From positions 1 through 64,000 of the forward strand of contig JAKSMX010000014.1 in NCBI GenBank assembly GCA_024400305.1: a stretch of DNA of 64,000 nucleotides, written 5' to 3'. This DNA comes from Bacteroidales bacterium. Its GTDB lineage: Bacteria; Bacteroidota; Bacteroidia; Bacteroidales; F082. The position numbers were made by a program, and so were the translations under genes. A model generated the notes under the pieces. It saw nothing but the letters and a program-made list of their open reading frames with translations. It had not been told where the DNA came from and ran no database searches. This document shows, piece after piece, positions 19,108-26,153 of this stretch. How positions within the stretch are numbered: the stretch's first letter is position 1; the number at the start of each line of letters is the position of its first letter.

Positions 19108-19731
19108 GGCTTTTCCGGCTGACAGCAGAGTTGCGCCTGTTGTCAGCACGTCATCGACCAGCAAAACGTGTTTCCCTTCGATTTTAGAGACATTTACTAC
19201 GTCGAAGATGTCTTTCACATTCTGCCATCTCTCCTCGCGCGATTTCTTCGTCTGTGTCGCCGTGAACACCTTTCTCACAAGGCAGTCGGCGGCGATGGGA
19301 ACGCCCGTCTCCTCCCCTATCCCCTGCGCTATCACCATGCTCTGGTTGTAGCCGCGAATTTTGAGTTTTTTCGGATGAAGCGGAATCGGGATCATGAAAT
19401 CGATGTCTCGGAAAGCCGGCGCGTCTTTGATGCTTCTCCCGATTTCCCTGCCGAGAAAGATACCGTTCTCCTTTGCGCCATGATATTTCAGGCCGTGTAT
19501 GAGAGCCTGGACGTGACCGCTTTTGCTGAAGAAAAACTCCGACGTGACGGCGTTAAACGGCATCTGGCCGAAAAACCCGACCGCCAATGGGTTCTCATGA
19601 TTCAGCTCGTATCTCGTTTTCGGCAGAAGATAACGGCACGTGGTGCAGACCGTCTCCTCGCCTTTCAACAACAGATTCCCGCAAGAGGCGCAGACCTCCG
19701 GAAAAAAAAGATTTATGATTTGGTTGAACAT
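19048..19731 (-). CDS. comF: ComF-family phosphoribosyltransferase
   Basis: About 227 residues. The N-terminus has a four-Cys zinc finger (CASC and CTTC, about residues 10-33). The C-terminal type I PRTase domain has the PRPP-binding motif VLLVDDVLTTGAT (about 187-199). ComF proteins are needed for DNA uptake in naturally competent bacteria, but in Bacteroidota the role is unproven. A GTG at 19761 could add 10 residues, but it lies in the repeat array; the ATG at 19731 starts the conserved region (MFNQIINLFFPEVCASCG). It converges with the small lipoprotein gene. Confidence 0.88.
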   Translation of the reverse strand: MFNQIINLFFPEVCASCGNLLLKGEETVCTTCRYLLPKTRYELNHENPLAVGFFGQMPFNAVTSEFFFSKSGHVQALIHGLKYHGAKENGIFLGREIGRSIKDAPAFRDIDFMIPIPLHPKKLKIRGYNQSMVIAQGIGEETGVPIAADCLVRKVFTATQTKKSREERWQNVKDIFDVVNVSKIEGKHVLLVDDVLTTGATLLSAGKALYNVKDIKVSVATAACANG

Positions 19732-19740
19732 GATTTTTTG

Positions 19741-19886
19741 TTTTTTTAACACGGGTTGCACTGGTTTTTTAACACGAGTTACACGAGTTTTTTTAACACG
19801 AGTTACACGGGTTTTTTAACACGAGTTACACGAGCAAAAATTAAAACTTGTGAAACCCGTGTATTAACTTGTGAAACTTGTGTTAA
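19741..19886. repeat. Tandem AACACGAGTTACACGAG array and inverted copies
   Basis: Four direct units of 23-24 nt (T-run plus AACACGAGTTACACGAG or near variants) start at 19741, 19765, 19788 and 19812. They are followed at about 19844-19886 by inverted copies (ACTTGTGAAACCCGTGT, AACTTGTGAAACTTGTGTT). The array fills the gap between comF and the GxxExxY gene, and the last copy includes the GxxExxY stop codon. The whole can fold into a hairpin. A two-copy relative is at 6322-6365. Confidence 0.8.
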
Positions 19887-20278
19887 AAATAATTACCTTG
19901 AATTACCCCGTTAATTACTCTCTTAAATCCAAGTCCGACATATTTGACATTGAAATTTATTAGCAAACCAAGTCTGCATCCCGACAGTTTCAAATAAGTC
20001 AGTAATTGAGCTTTGTGGACATCATGCAGATTTTCAACACTTTTGACTTCAATAATTACTTTGTTTTCAACCATCAAATCGACTCGGTAGCCTTGAGAAA
20101 GTATTATACCTTCATAATTAACAGGAAGAATTTTTCCAGATTCCACAAACAATCCGTTTTCTGTCAGTTCATATTCGAGGCATCTTTGATAAACAGATTC
20201 CAACAGTCCTGGACCAAGAACTTTGTGAACTTTGATTGCGCAATCCATTACAGCATTTGAAATTTCGTTTTCGTTCAT
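19883..20278 (-). CDS. GxxExxY protein (PD-(D/E)XK nuclease-like)
   Basis: A 131-residue protein of the GxxExxY family: the name-giving motif is GPGLLESVYQRCLEYEL (about residues 22-38). The family is placed in the PD-(D/E)XK nuclease superfamily; here the core reads GYRVDLMVENKVIIEVKSV (about 68-86), with Asp at the D position and E-V-K as the (D/E)XK signature. Biological function is not established. The gene has a terminator-like hairpin immediately before its ATG and a repeat array overlapping its stop, so it looks like a self-contained cassette. No separate promoter is evident. Confidence 0.88.
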   Translation of the reverse strand: MNENEISNAVMDCAIKVHKVLGPGLLESVYQRCLEYELTENGLFVESGKILPVNYEGIILSQGYRVDLMVENKVIIEVKSVENLHDVHKAQLLTYLKLSGCRLGLLINFNVKYVGLGFKRVINGVIQGNYF

Positions 20279-20280
20279 AT

Positions 20281-20321
20281 AAAAAAATATTAGTGTTAAA
20301 TGTCGAAACTAACACCAATAT
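20281..20321 (-). terminator. Hairpin plus T-run immediately before the GxxExxY start
   Basis: Minus strand: ATATTGGTGTTA pairs with TAACACTAATAT (12 bp, one G-U) and is followed by a run of seven T residues and then the GxxExxY ATG. It would terminate transcription coming from the DUF3109 gene. The G-U becomes an A-C mismatch on the plus strand, so the minus strand is the functional direction. Confidence 0.55.
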
Positions 20322-20407
20322 CCTATCAAAAACCGTGCCAAAATTTTTGTAACAAATTGATTTACAATTGTTAATAATTTTTTACAATTTAATTATAATG
20401 TAAAAAT

Positions 20408-20977
20408 TCATTTACATTTTTTATTGATTTGCTCGATGAGTCTGTTGTACCAGTCTTCGCCGAAGCGGCGGATAAGCGGTTGACGGAGGAATTTGTAGAG
20501 GGCGATTCCTTCCTTTTCGCCGTGACGTTTTGCGGGGACGCAGACGCTCCATTCGTGGTAATTGACATAGATGAATCCGTCTTTTTCAACGAGCCGGATA
20601 GGGTAGAGGTGGCAGCTTATCGGCTTCCAGAAATCGATTTTCCCTTCGTTGTATGCTTTTTCGATGGCGCAGAGTGCTGTTCCGTTCTCGTGGAAATACA
20701 CAAACACACATTCCTCATTATTAACGAGTTGCGTCACCATATTACCTTCATCGTCGTAGTCATAGACATCGTTTTGTTCAACGGCCTCGATGCCTTCGGG
20801 GCGCATATAAGGTTTTATTTCCTCAATATTCTCTTCTATTACACCGACCTCTTCTGGTTCGAGCGGAGCACCGGCATCGCCGGCAACACAGCACTCGCCC
20901 TTGCACCGCGCGAGCTGGCAGCAGAAACGCGCGTTCAGAAATTCATCCGTAACTATAACATTATCAATTATTATCAT
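20408..20977 (-). CDS. DUF3109 family protein
   Basis: A 189-residue, probably cytoplasmic protein of the DUF3109 family. It is Cys-rich in a YkgJ/CxxxCxxC-like pattern: CCQLARCKGECCVAGDAG (about residues 19-36), CHLYPIRL (about 122-129) and CVPAKRHGE, suggesting bound metal (zinc or an iron-sulfur cluster). Function unknown. The ATG at 20977 is preceded by a -7 element at 21006-21013, and the next gene downstream is GxxExxY. Confidence 0.8.
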   Translation of the reverse strand: MIIIDNVIVTDEFLNARFCCQLARCKGECCVAGDAGAPLEPEEVGVIEENIEEIKPYMRPEGIEAVEQNDVYDYDDEGNMVTQLVNNEECVFVYFHENGTALCAIEKAYNEGKIDFWKPISCHLYPIRLVEKDGFIYVNYHEWSVCVPAKRHGEKEGIALYKFLRQPLIRRFGEDWYNRLIEQINKKCK

Positions 20978-21005
20978 CGCCTTACATTTTTTTCAAAAAC
21001 TGATG

Positions 21006-21013
21006 CAAAAATA
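21006..21013 (-). promoter_or_regulatory. -7 promoter element of the DUF3109 gene
   Basis: Minus strand reads TATTTTTG (TAnnTTTG), 29 nt upstream of the ATG. Confidence 0.55.
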
Positions 21014-21090
21014 ATATTTATTATTAAAAATTTTTAAATAAAAACACACAAAATTCATTCATAACCGGGCGTTTCAACACTAATTTTCTT

Positions 21091-21098
21091 TATCTTTG
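21091..21098 (+). promoter_or_regulatory. -7 promoter element of the TPR regulator gene
   Basis: TATCTTTG ends only 5 nt before the ATG at 21104, so transcription should start at or next to the start codon, giving a leaderless or nearly leaderless mRNA. Confidence 0.6.
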
Positions 21099-21103
21099 CC
21101 GCC

Positions 21104-22780
21104 ATGAAAAACCTCCTCGCCATATTGACTATTCTCGTCGCTTTCGCCTCGTGCTCCGACAGGGCGGGCGGCTGGCATCCCGCGCCGGAGCTGCAAACGG
21201 CGCACGAGCTGATGCAGGAGCTGCCCGACAGCGCATTGAAGGTGCTGGTTGGTTTCGGCATCGGCGACAGCACGAGCCGCTCCGTTGTAAATGAATATCA
21301 GATACTTGTGGCGGAGGCGCTGTACAAGAACGACTGCGCACAGACCAACCGACAGAAAGTAATCTATGCAGTACGCTTCTTCGACAGTCTCACCATGAAA
21401 CACCCTGACAATGACGACATTACGATGTTCTCCGCCCGCTCGCATTACATAAACGGAGTCGGTCTTTACGAGAACGACAGCGTGGAGGAGGCTTGCGAGG
21501 AGTTTCTGAACGCATTATATGTCATGGAAAAACGTTTCGATGAGAAAGACCTGACAGGACACAGAGCCAAGTTCATGGCGTTGACGTACAACCGTCTCGC
21601 CGACTTGTTCTCCGGACAGCTCATGACGGAGCCGGCAATTGGATGTCTTAAAAAATCCATACATTTCTGCAAAATAGAACCGACTTCAAAATATGGGATC
21701 TCAAAATCGTATTCATTCATAGGCAAGCAATATGACATGATGGACAAACGCGACAGCGCATCCATCTATTACAGAATGGCATTGGAGGAGCTTCCCGACA
21801 GAGACAACATTGCATACAGGGACTTGTTTTCACTTATTGTACTGAATAATTATTACTCGTCCAAAAGCGACGTGTGGGCATCCATTGACAGCATGAGGAT
21901 GATAGCCGCCCAAGCCGCCACCGAAACGGAACGGATGACACGTTCTCTGGCACTTGGCGCATTGTTCGGTGAAGCAGGGCAATATGATTCAGCCGCATTT
22001 TATTTTGAAAATGTTTACAAAAACAACAAAGATGTCGTCTCAAAGATTCAAGCCGCTGATTATCTGAACAAAACAAGCCGGATAAACGGCAACAAAGACA
22101 AAACTGACGAGTATGCCGCATTCCTCTCGGAACATGCGATGAAGGAATACAGCAGCAAAGCGAGAGTCTCAAGACTCGACAACATGTACCAAAGCCACCT
22201 GCAAAATGGGAAAGACAGAATGCTCACGGAAGAAAAGCGTTCGGCAAAGCGAAGGGCGGCATATATTATAACGCCTGTTGTTCTTCTGACAGTTTTTACG
22301 GTTTTCGCAATCACACGCAAATGGGGGAAGAAACGCACCTCAGAGCATAAATTGGCTTTGGAGAGAACCGAAGCCACGCTTTCGGAGATTAAGATGAAAT
22401 TGGGTGTGACACGATTCGCCGACGAACCCATCTGCAAAAAGATTCTGGATGTCGCAAACGAACAGCAGTTCAAATCAAAGGTTGACTGCCTTTGTTATAA
22501 GGACTATGCACTAAGGAAGGAACAACTCATTGAGCTGCGCGAGGCCGCCAACCTGCATTACGACAATTTCACGACAAGGCTGAAGGACAGATTCCCGAAA
22601 TTGACCAACGACGACATCGACTATTGCTGTCTGTATCTGCTCGGTCTGAAAGATTCCGATGTCTCCGCCTTCATGCAGAAGGATTATTCCACCGTCCGTT
22701 ACCGCAGCAACAAGATAAAATCCATCCTGAATACGGGAAATAATCTTACCGAAGCACTTTATAATATGGCAAGCATGTAA
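21104..22780 (+). CDS. Membrane TPR regulator with C-terminal helix-turn-helix-like domain
   Basis: A 558-residue protein. A lipoprotein-type signal peptide (LLAILTILVAFASC, Cys at about 17) leads into an outward-facing TPR-like helical region (about 25-370). A transmembrane helix follows (AAYIITPVVLLTVFTVFAI, about 386-404), then a coiled segment and a cytoplasmic C-terminal domain (about 470-558). The last part, LTNDDIDYCCLYLLGLKDSD, has the spacing of a LuxR/NarL-like helix-turn-helix (about 506-545). This is the layout of the abundant Bacteroidota TPR regulators that control neighbouring small exported protein genes. A second protein of this kind is at 62305-63798. The downstream exported genes are likely targets, by inference. 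Confidence 0.75.
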   Translation: MKNLLAILTILVAFASCSDRAGGWHPAPELQTAHELMQELPDSALKVLVGFGIGDSTSRSVVNEYQILVAEALYKNDCAQTNRQKVIYAVRFFDSLTMKHPDNDDITMFSARSHYINGVGLYENDSVEEACEEFLNALYVMEKRFDEKDLTGHRAKFMALTYNRLADLFSGQLMTEPAIGCLKKSIHFCKIEPTSKYGISKSYSFIGKQYDMMDKRDSASIYYRMALEELPDRDNIAYRDLFSLIVLNNYYSSKSDVWASIDSMRMIAAQAATETERMTRSLALGALFGEAGQYDSAAFYFENVYKNNKDVVSKIQAADYLNKTSRINGNKDKTDEYAAFLSEHAMKEYSSKARVSRLDNMYQSHLQNGKDRMLTEEKRSAKRRAAYIITPVVLLTVFTVFAITRKWGKKRTSEHKLALERTEATLSEIKMKLGVTRFADEPICKKILDVANEQQFKSKVDCLCYKDYALRKEQLIELREAANLHYDNFTTRLKDRFPKLTNDDIDYCCLYLLGLKDSDVSAFMQKDYSTVRYRSNKIKSILNTGNNLTEALYNMASM

Positions 22781-22865
22781 ATATAACATATTGTATTACA
22801 GCGTTTCAAGCCGTTTTCCCTCCATTTCCCTCCATCATTTTCTTGCTCACATTGTTTTTATACTG

Positions 22866-22873
22866 TAATTTTG
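22866..22873 (+). promoter_or_regulatory. -7 promoter element before the DUF3244-like gene
   Basis: TAATTTTG (TAnnTTTG) ends 19 nt before the ATG at 22893. Confidence 0.6.
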
Positions 22874-22892
22874 CGTTAAATAAATCAAAAAT

Positions 22893-23271
22893 ATGAGAAA
22901 CAAAATTAAAATTATCATGCTGCTGCTCGGCGTTATTGTTCCGACAGCCTTCAGTGTAGCAAAAAATGACAATGCTACAGGAAAAGACGAAGACCCTATT
23001 GTTATATTTAGCACGGCCACATACGGTCAATCTGACAAAGGGAACTCCATCTCCGCCTCCATCGACGGCCACGCGCTCACCATTTACATTAATGAGAACG
23101 TAGGCATAGCGCACATCGTCGTCACCAACTCGAACGGCGTCTATATCGACCGCGACAACATCCTTCACACGCCCGACGACGATACTCATCGATGACGATG
23201 GCTTCTACACGGTGACGATAACACTGAACAACGGAGATGTTTACTACGGTGATTTCATGGTGACAGAATGA
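22893..23271 (+). pseudogene. DUF3244-like exported protein, frameshifted
   Basis: The first frame gives a signal peptide (IIMLLLGVIVPTAFSVA) and a beta-sandwich start, IDGHALTIYINENVGIAHIVVTNSNGVYI, then a stop at 23195 after 100 residues. The expected DUF3244 ending is present one frame over: from about 23172 the +1 frame reads TTILIDDDGFYTVTITLNN and ends in GDFMVTE with a stop at 23269-23271. A one-base insertion (or two-base loss) near the CGACGACGAT run at 23174-23183 explains it. It may be a true pseudogene, a slippage site or a base-call error. It follows the TPR regulator, the usual place for such genes. Confidence 0.7.
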
Positions 23272-23582
23272 TACTTTTTAAATCTACAGATATGAACCAC
23301 AAGCACATATCAGGACGTTTTGAAGGAAATGGGAACATTTCCAAAAAATTTGTGCTGAATGTTGCGGTTTCTGGAAATAATCATTATTTTTGCTGTGTAA
23401 TTTTGAGGTTGGCCATTGTGGAGGATGGCATGAACAAGTTCATTGGGTGGAGCCTCTGCAACAGCTGATGGCTGCGATGTCGGTTTCAGAGGCTTTGACC
23501 TGAAGACAACGACGGGCTGCCGCACAACAAGCCCGCGTGCCATGGGAAGTGCAAGTGAAACACAAACAAAATAGAAATAATC
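23272..23582. other. Gene-free spacer of 311 nt
   Basis: No gene can be supported here. Short open frames exist on both strands (plus 23268-23468, minus 23310-23543) but have no signal peptide, ribosome-binding site or recognisable domain. The right half (about 23400-23545) is more GC-rich than a normal spacer in this window, so it may be a decayed gene or an unrecognised RNA. Confidence 0.4.
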
Positions 23583-24329
23583 ATGAAAAAGAATAGAATT
23601 TTCGCCATTGTCGCATTATTGGCAGTTATAGTTTCAAGCGTGGTCGTGTTCCAGGCATGCAGGAAAAATAAAAGCGTTACTGACCAGCAAATTATAGAAA
23701 ACCAGCAAACGAAACCAGTTATTTCTTATAACAAAAAAACTGGTCAGACAACTACAACTATTGACATCAACGAATTTCAAGCCAAATTTAATGATCAATT
23801 AGGAATTAAAGGTGATGAAAGATACATCGTTGCCGGTATTGAATTTGATAACATTATAGACACAAACCAAAAAGATGGAGAAAACACCAAAGCAGTTAAA
23901 CTAACGGTACTTGACACAGAAGAAGAAATATCACAAACGCATTGGTTTTGCAACGGATTTTGGGAAATCAATGAAAGCGGAGAAAATGTAGATTTTTATT
24001 TATCCAAAGATTTTATTGATGGCGATTTTTCATATTACACGGCTGATGAAAATGGCTACTACAGAATCAATGTAAATCATGGATCATTTGTCTCAACAGA
24101 TACAATTAACAAACCAGAAATGGGACCATTGTTGCCTTGGGATCTTTCGTGCACCACAACATATCCTTGTACGGCTTGTGACAAAGACTTTCATAGTTGG
24201 AGTTGGGAATGCAAATGTAAACGTTATTACGATATTCCAAACGCTATACCTTATTGTAGCGGTACTACGACCAACAATACTATTACTTGGGGATTGACTG
24301 GTCTTACTATAATTGTTATGATAATATGA
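23583..24329 (+). CDS. Cys-rich exported lipoprotein with CxxCDKDFH motif
   Basis: A 248-residue protein not recognised as a named family. The signal peptide ends in a lipobox (VFQAC, Cys at about residue 22). The middle (about 35-180) is polar. The C-terminus is rich in Cys: PCTACDKDFHSWSWECKCK (about 198-216) and a later CSG, then a final hydrophobic stretch (LTGLTIIVMII). The CxxCDxDFH motif recurs in the next protein, which also carries a thioredoxin domain, so the two probably work together in thiol or metal chemistry outside the inner membrane. Their genes overlap (ATGA), which supports coupled synthesis. Confidence 0.65.
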   Translation: MKKNRIFAIVALLAVIVSSVVVFQACRKNKSVTDQQIIENQQTKPVISYNKKTGQTTTTIDINEFQAKFNDQLGIKGDERYIVAGIEFDNIIDTNQKDGENTKAVKLTVLDTEEEISQTHWFCNGFWEINESGENVDFYLSKDFIDGDFSYYTADENGYYRINVNHGSFVSTDTINKPEMGPLLPWDLSCTTTYPCTACDKDFHSWSWECKCKRYYDIPNAIPYCSGTTTNNTITWGLTGLTIIVMII

Positions 24330-25567
24330 TGAAATTGAATAATAAAACACCAATAAAAATAATCTTGATAGCAGGGATTTTGGTTGCTCTGCTATCAAGA
24401 TTCAACATCTTTTCAAAAAATCAGTTGCAAAATGACTATAATCAATTGGCTGAAAATGCCGTGAATGCCAACATGTTTCTGAATTTTGATTTGATTGTCG
24501 GGGATTTTTATCACGACAGCAGTCCGTTCTATACGTCTTATCACATAAGCTATTGCTTCGACAAGCGCAATCCAAGATTATATGTGTGTTCATCTGAAAA
24601 AGATCTTATTTACAATGTAGGAAGAAAAGAGGTTGTCTTCGCAAGCGTATTCAACAGAGATTATTTCCGTTCATATAAGATTTTTTCAATGGAAAACTCA
24701 TATTTTTCTGGAAGGAACGACGCCGAATGGAAATTTGAATTTATGCCATATTACACATACGTCTTGCCTTACACCATGCAGTGCAGACAATGCGACCAGG
24801 ATTTCCATTGCAGACAAGACACGGTGATAAACGGGAAATTAAGCATAAAATTTATAAGCAAAACACAGAAAAGAATGATGAATGACTCCACAGGAAGATA
24901 CACCATTCCTGTCCAGTATGAATGCACCACATGGATTAACGGCGAGACATTCCACGTCGATAGTGTCGTGGCAGTCAATATTTCCAATAAACTGTCATCG
25001 TTCAAAACCGTTTACACGCTTTCAAATATCAATAATGACGATGAGAGTAATTATTACAATTCTATTTTCAATCCTGGTAATGATGATATTTCAAAAGCCA
25101 GACCTGTTAATAGCAGTCGTGATTTTTCTGACACCTGTAATATTAAACTTAAACTCATTGGTGTTGAATATGATACGCTTTGCGTCGCTGACCAAGATAG
25201 TTGGATTCTCCTCGACTTGTGGATGTTCGGATGCGGCCCTTGTGAGTATGCATTCAAGCAACTAAAGCATGAATATGACTCTTTAAACCATTTCATAATT
25301 GAAGAATCCGGTATAAAGCTACTCGCGGCAAATCCTAAGTCAAACAATATGGAAGCAATCAAGGAAACATCAGAAGAGCACGGAAATGTAATTCCATTTT
25401 ATACCGCAAATGTTGTGAGTAACAATGTTTTTTTGGTAAATGGTGTTTTCCCTTCATATTTCTTGATTTCACCTGAAAAAAAAATTGTCTATAGATCTAA
25501 TGATTTAGGCGATTACTCCGAGCTTCTAAAGGCCAAGGCCGACTACGAAGCATCATTTAAAAATTAG
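24326..25567 (+). CDS. Membrane-anchored thioredoxin-domain protein with CxxCDQDFH motif
   Basis: 413 residues from the ATG at 24326, which overlaps the upstream stop (ATGA). An N-terminal hydrophobic segment (IKIILIAGILVALLSRF, about 9-25) is a membrane anchor. A central domain of unknown type contains QCRQCDQDFHCR (about 150-161), matching the Cys motif of the upstream lipoprotein. A C-terminal TlpA-like thioredoxin fold (about 285-413) has the redox pair in LDLWMFGCGPCEYAF, where Gly replaces the usual Trp before the first Cys, and a cis-Pro-type segment GVFPSYFLI. It probably reduces or oxidises thiols in the periplasm, with the neighbouring Cys-rich lipoprotein as a candidate partner. 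Confidence 0.75.
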   Translation: MMKLNNKTPIKIILIAGILVALLSRFNIFSKNQLQNDYNQLAENAVNANMFLNFDLIVGDFYHDSSPFYTSYHISYCFDKRNPRLYVCSSEKDLIYNVGRKEVVFASVFNRDYFRSYKIFSMENSYFSGRNDAEWKFEFMPYYTYVLPYTMQCRQCDQDFHCRQDTVINGKLSIKFISKTQKRMMNDSTGRYTIPVQYECTTWINGETFHVDSVVAVNISNKLSSFKTVYTLSNINNDDESNYYNSIFNPGNDDISKARPVNSSRDFSDTCNIKLKLIGVEYDTLCVADQDSWILLDLWMFGCGPCEYAFKQLKHEYDSLNHFIIEESGIKLLAANPKSNNMEAIKETSEEHGNVIPFYTANVVSNNVFLVNGVFPSYFLISPEKKIVYRSNDLGDYSELLKAKADYEASFKN

Positions 25568-25572
25568 AAATC

Positions 25573-25962
25573 ATGAAACGGATAATACTGTTTTTAACTG
25601 TCGTCTTGCTGGCTGCCGTCGCCGTGCACGCCCAGGACAATGAGCCGAAAGGCCCGGAGATAAAGTTCGGCAAAGCAGTTCACGACTTCGACACCATCGC
25701 CAAAGACTCCGACGGCGAGTGCTGGTTTGAGTTCGAGAACACAGGCAGCGAGCCGCTGATCATCACCTCGGCGTTCTCGTCGTGCGGCTGCACCGTCCCG
25801 ACATGGCCGAAAGAACCGGTTCTGCCTGGTGCCAAAAACTCAATAAAAGTCAAGTATAACACCGGGCAGACAGGACCTTTCACGAAAGTGATTGTCGTGA
25901 AGTCGAACGCGACAACCAACAAGAAAGCCATCTTGCGAATCAAAGGTGTTGTTAAGGAATAA
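25573..25962 (+). CDS. DUF1573 domain exported protein
   Basis: A 129-residue protein with a signal peptide (ILFLTVVLLAAVAVHAQ) and one DUF1573 domain, an ASPM/SPD-2/Hydin-like beta sandwich. The family motif FEFENTGSEPLIITSAFSSC then GCTVPTWPKEPVLPG is clear at about 52-85. It starts 5 nt after the thioredoxin-domain gene, so the three form an operon. In Bacteroidota such single-domain DUF1573 proteins often accompany TlpA-like proteins. The exact function is not known. Confidence 0.88.
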   Translation: MKRIILFLTVVLLAAVAVHAQDNEPKGPEIKFGKAVHDFDTIAKDSDGECWFEFENTGSEPLIITSAFSSCGCTVPTWPKEPVLPGAKNSIKVKYNTGQTGPFTKVIVVKSNATTNKKAILRIKGVVKE

Positions 25963-26057
25963 TATCTTAATTCAGGTTCGGCGGCAGTTCAAACAATTGC
26001 CGCCGGATTTTTATCGTCATATCACAAATTTTTAACCTGCATCTGAAAAATAATCCG

Positions 26058-26065
26058 TATTTTTG
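26058..26065 (+). promoter_or_regulatory. -7 promoter element before the RhuM-ORF6N gene
   Basis: TATTTTTG (TAnnTTTG). The predicted leader to the ATG at 26154 is about 85 nt and contains a short inverted repeat, CCATTT (26121-26126) with AAATGG (26133-26138). Confidence 0.5.
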
Positions 26066-26153
26066 CGGCTCGGATGAAATGGTTATCAAATGATGTCGCC
26101 TTATGGCGGTCGTTTGGTGGCCATTTTTTCGTAAATGGTTAAAAATCATCATT

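Noticed and set aside
19741..19886. CRISPR array
   Set aside because: Units of 23-24 nt are contiguous with no unique spacers, include inverted copies, and no cas gene is present.
23268..23468. 66-codon frame after the DUF3244-like gene
   Set aside because: No signal peptide, no domain, overlaps the stop of the frameshifted gene; coding potential not supported.
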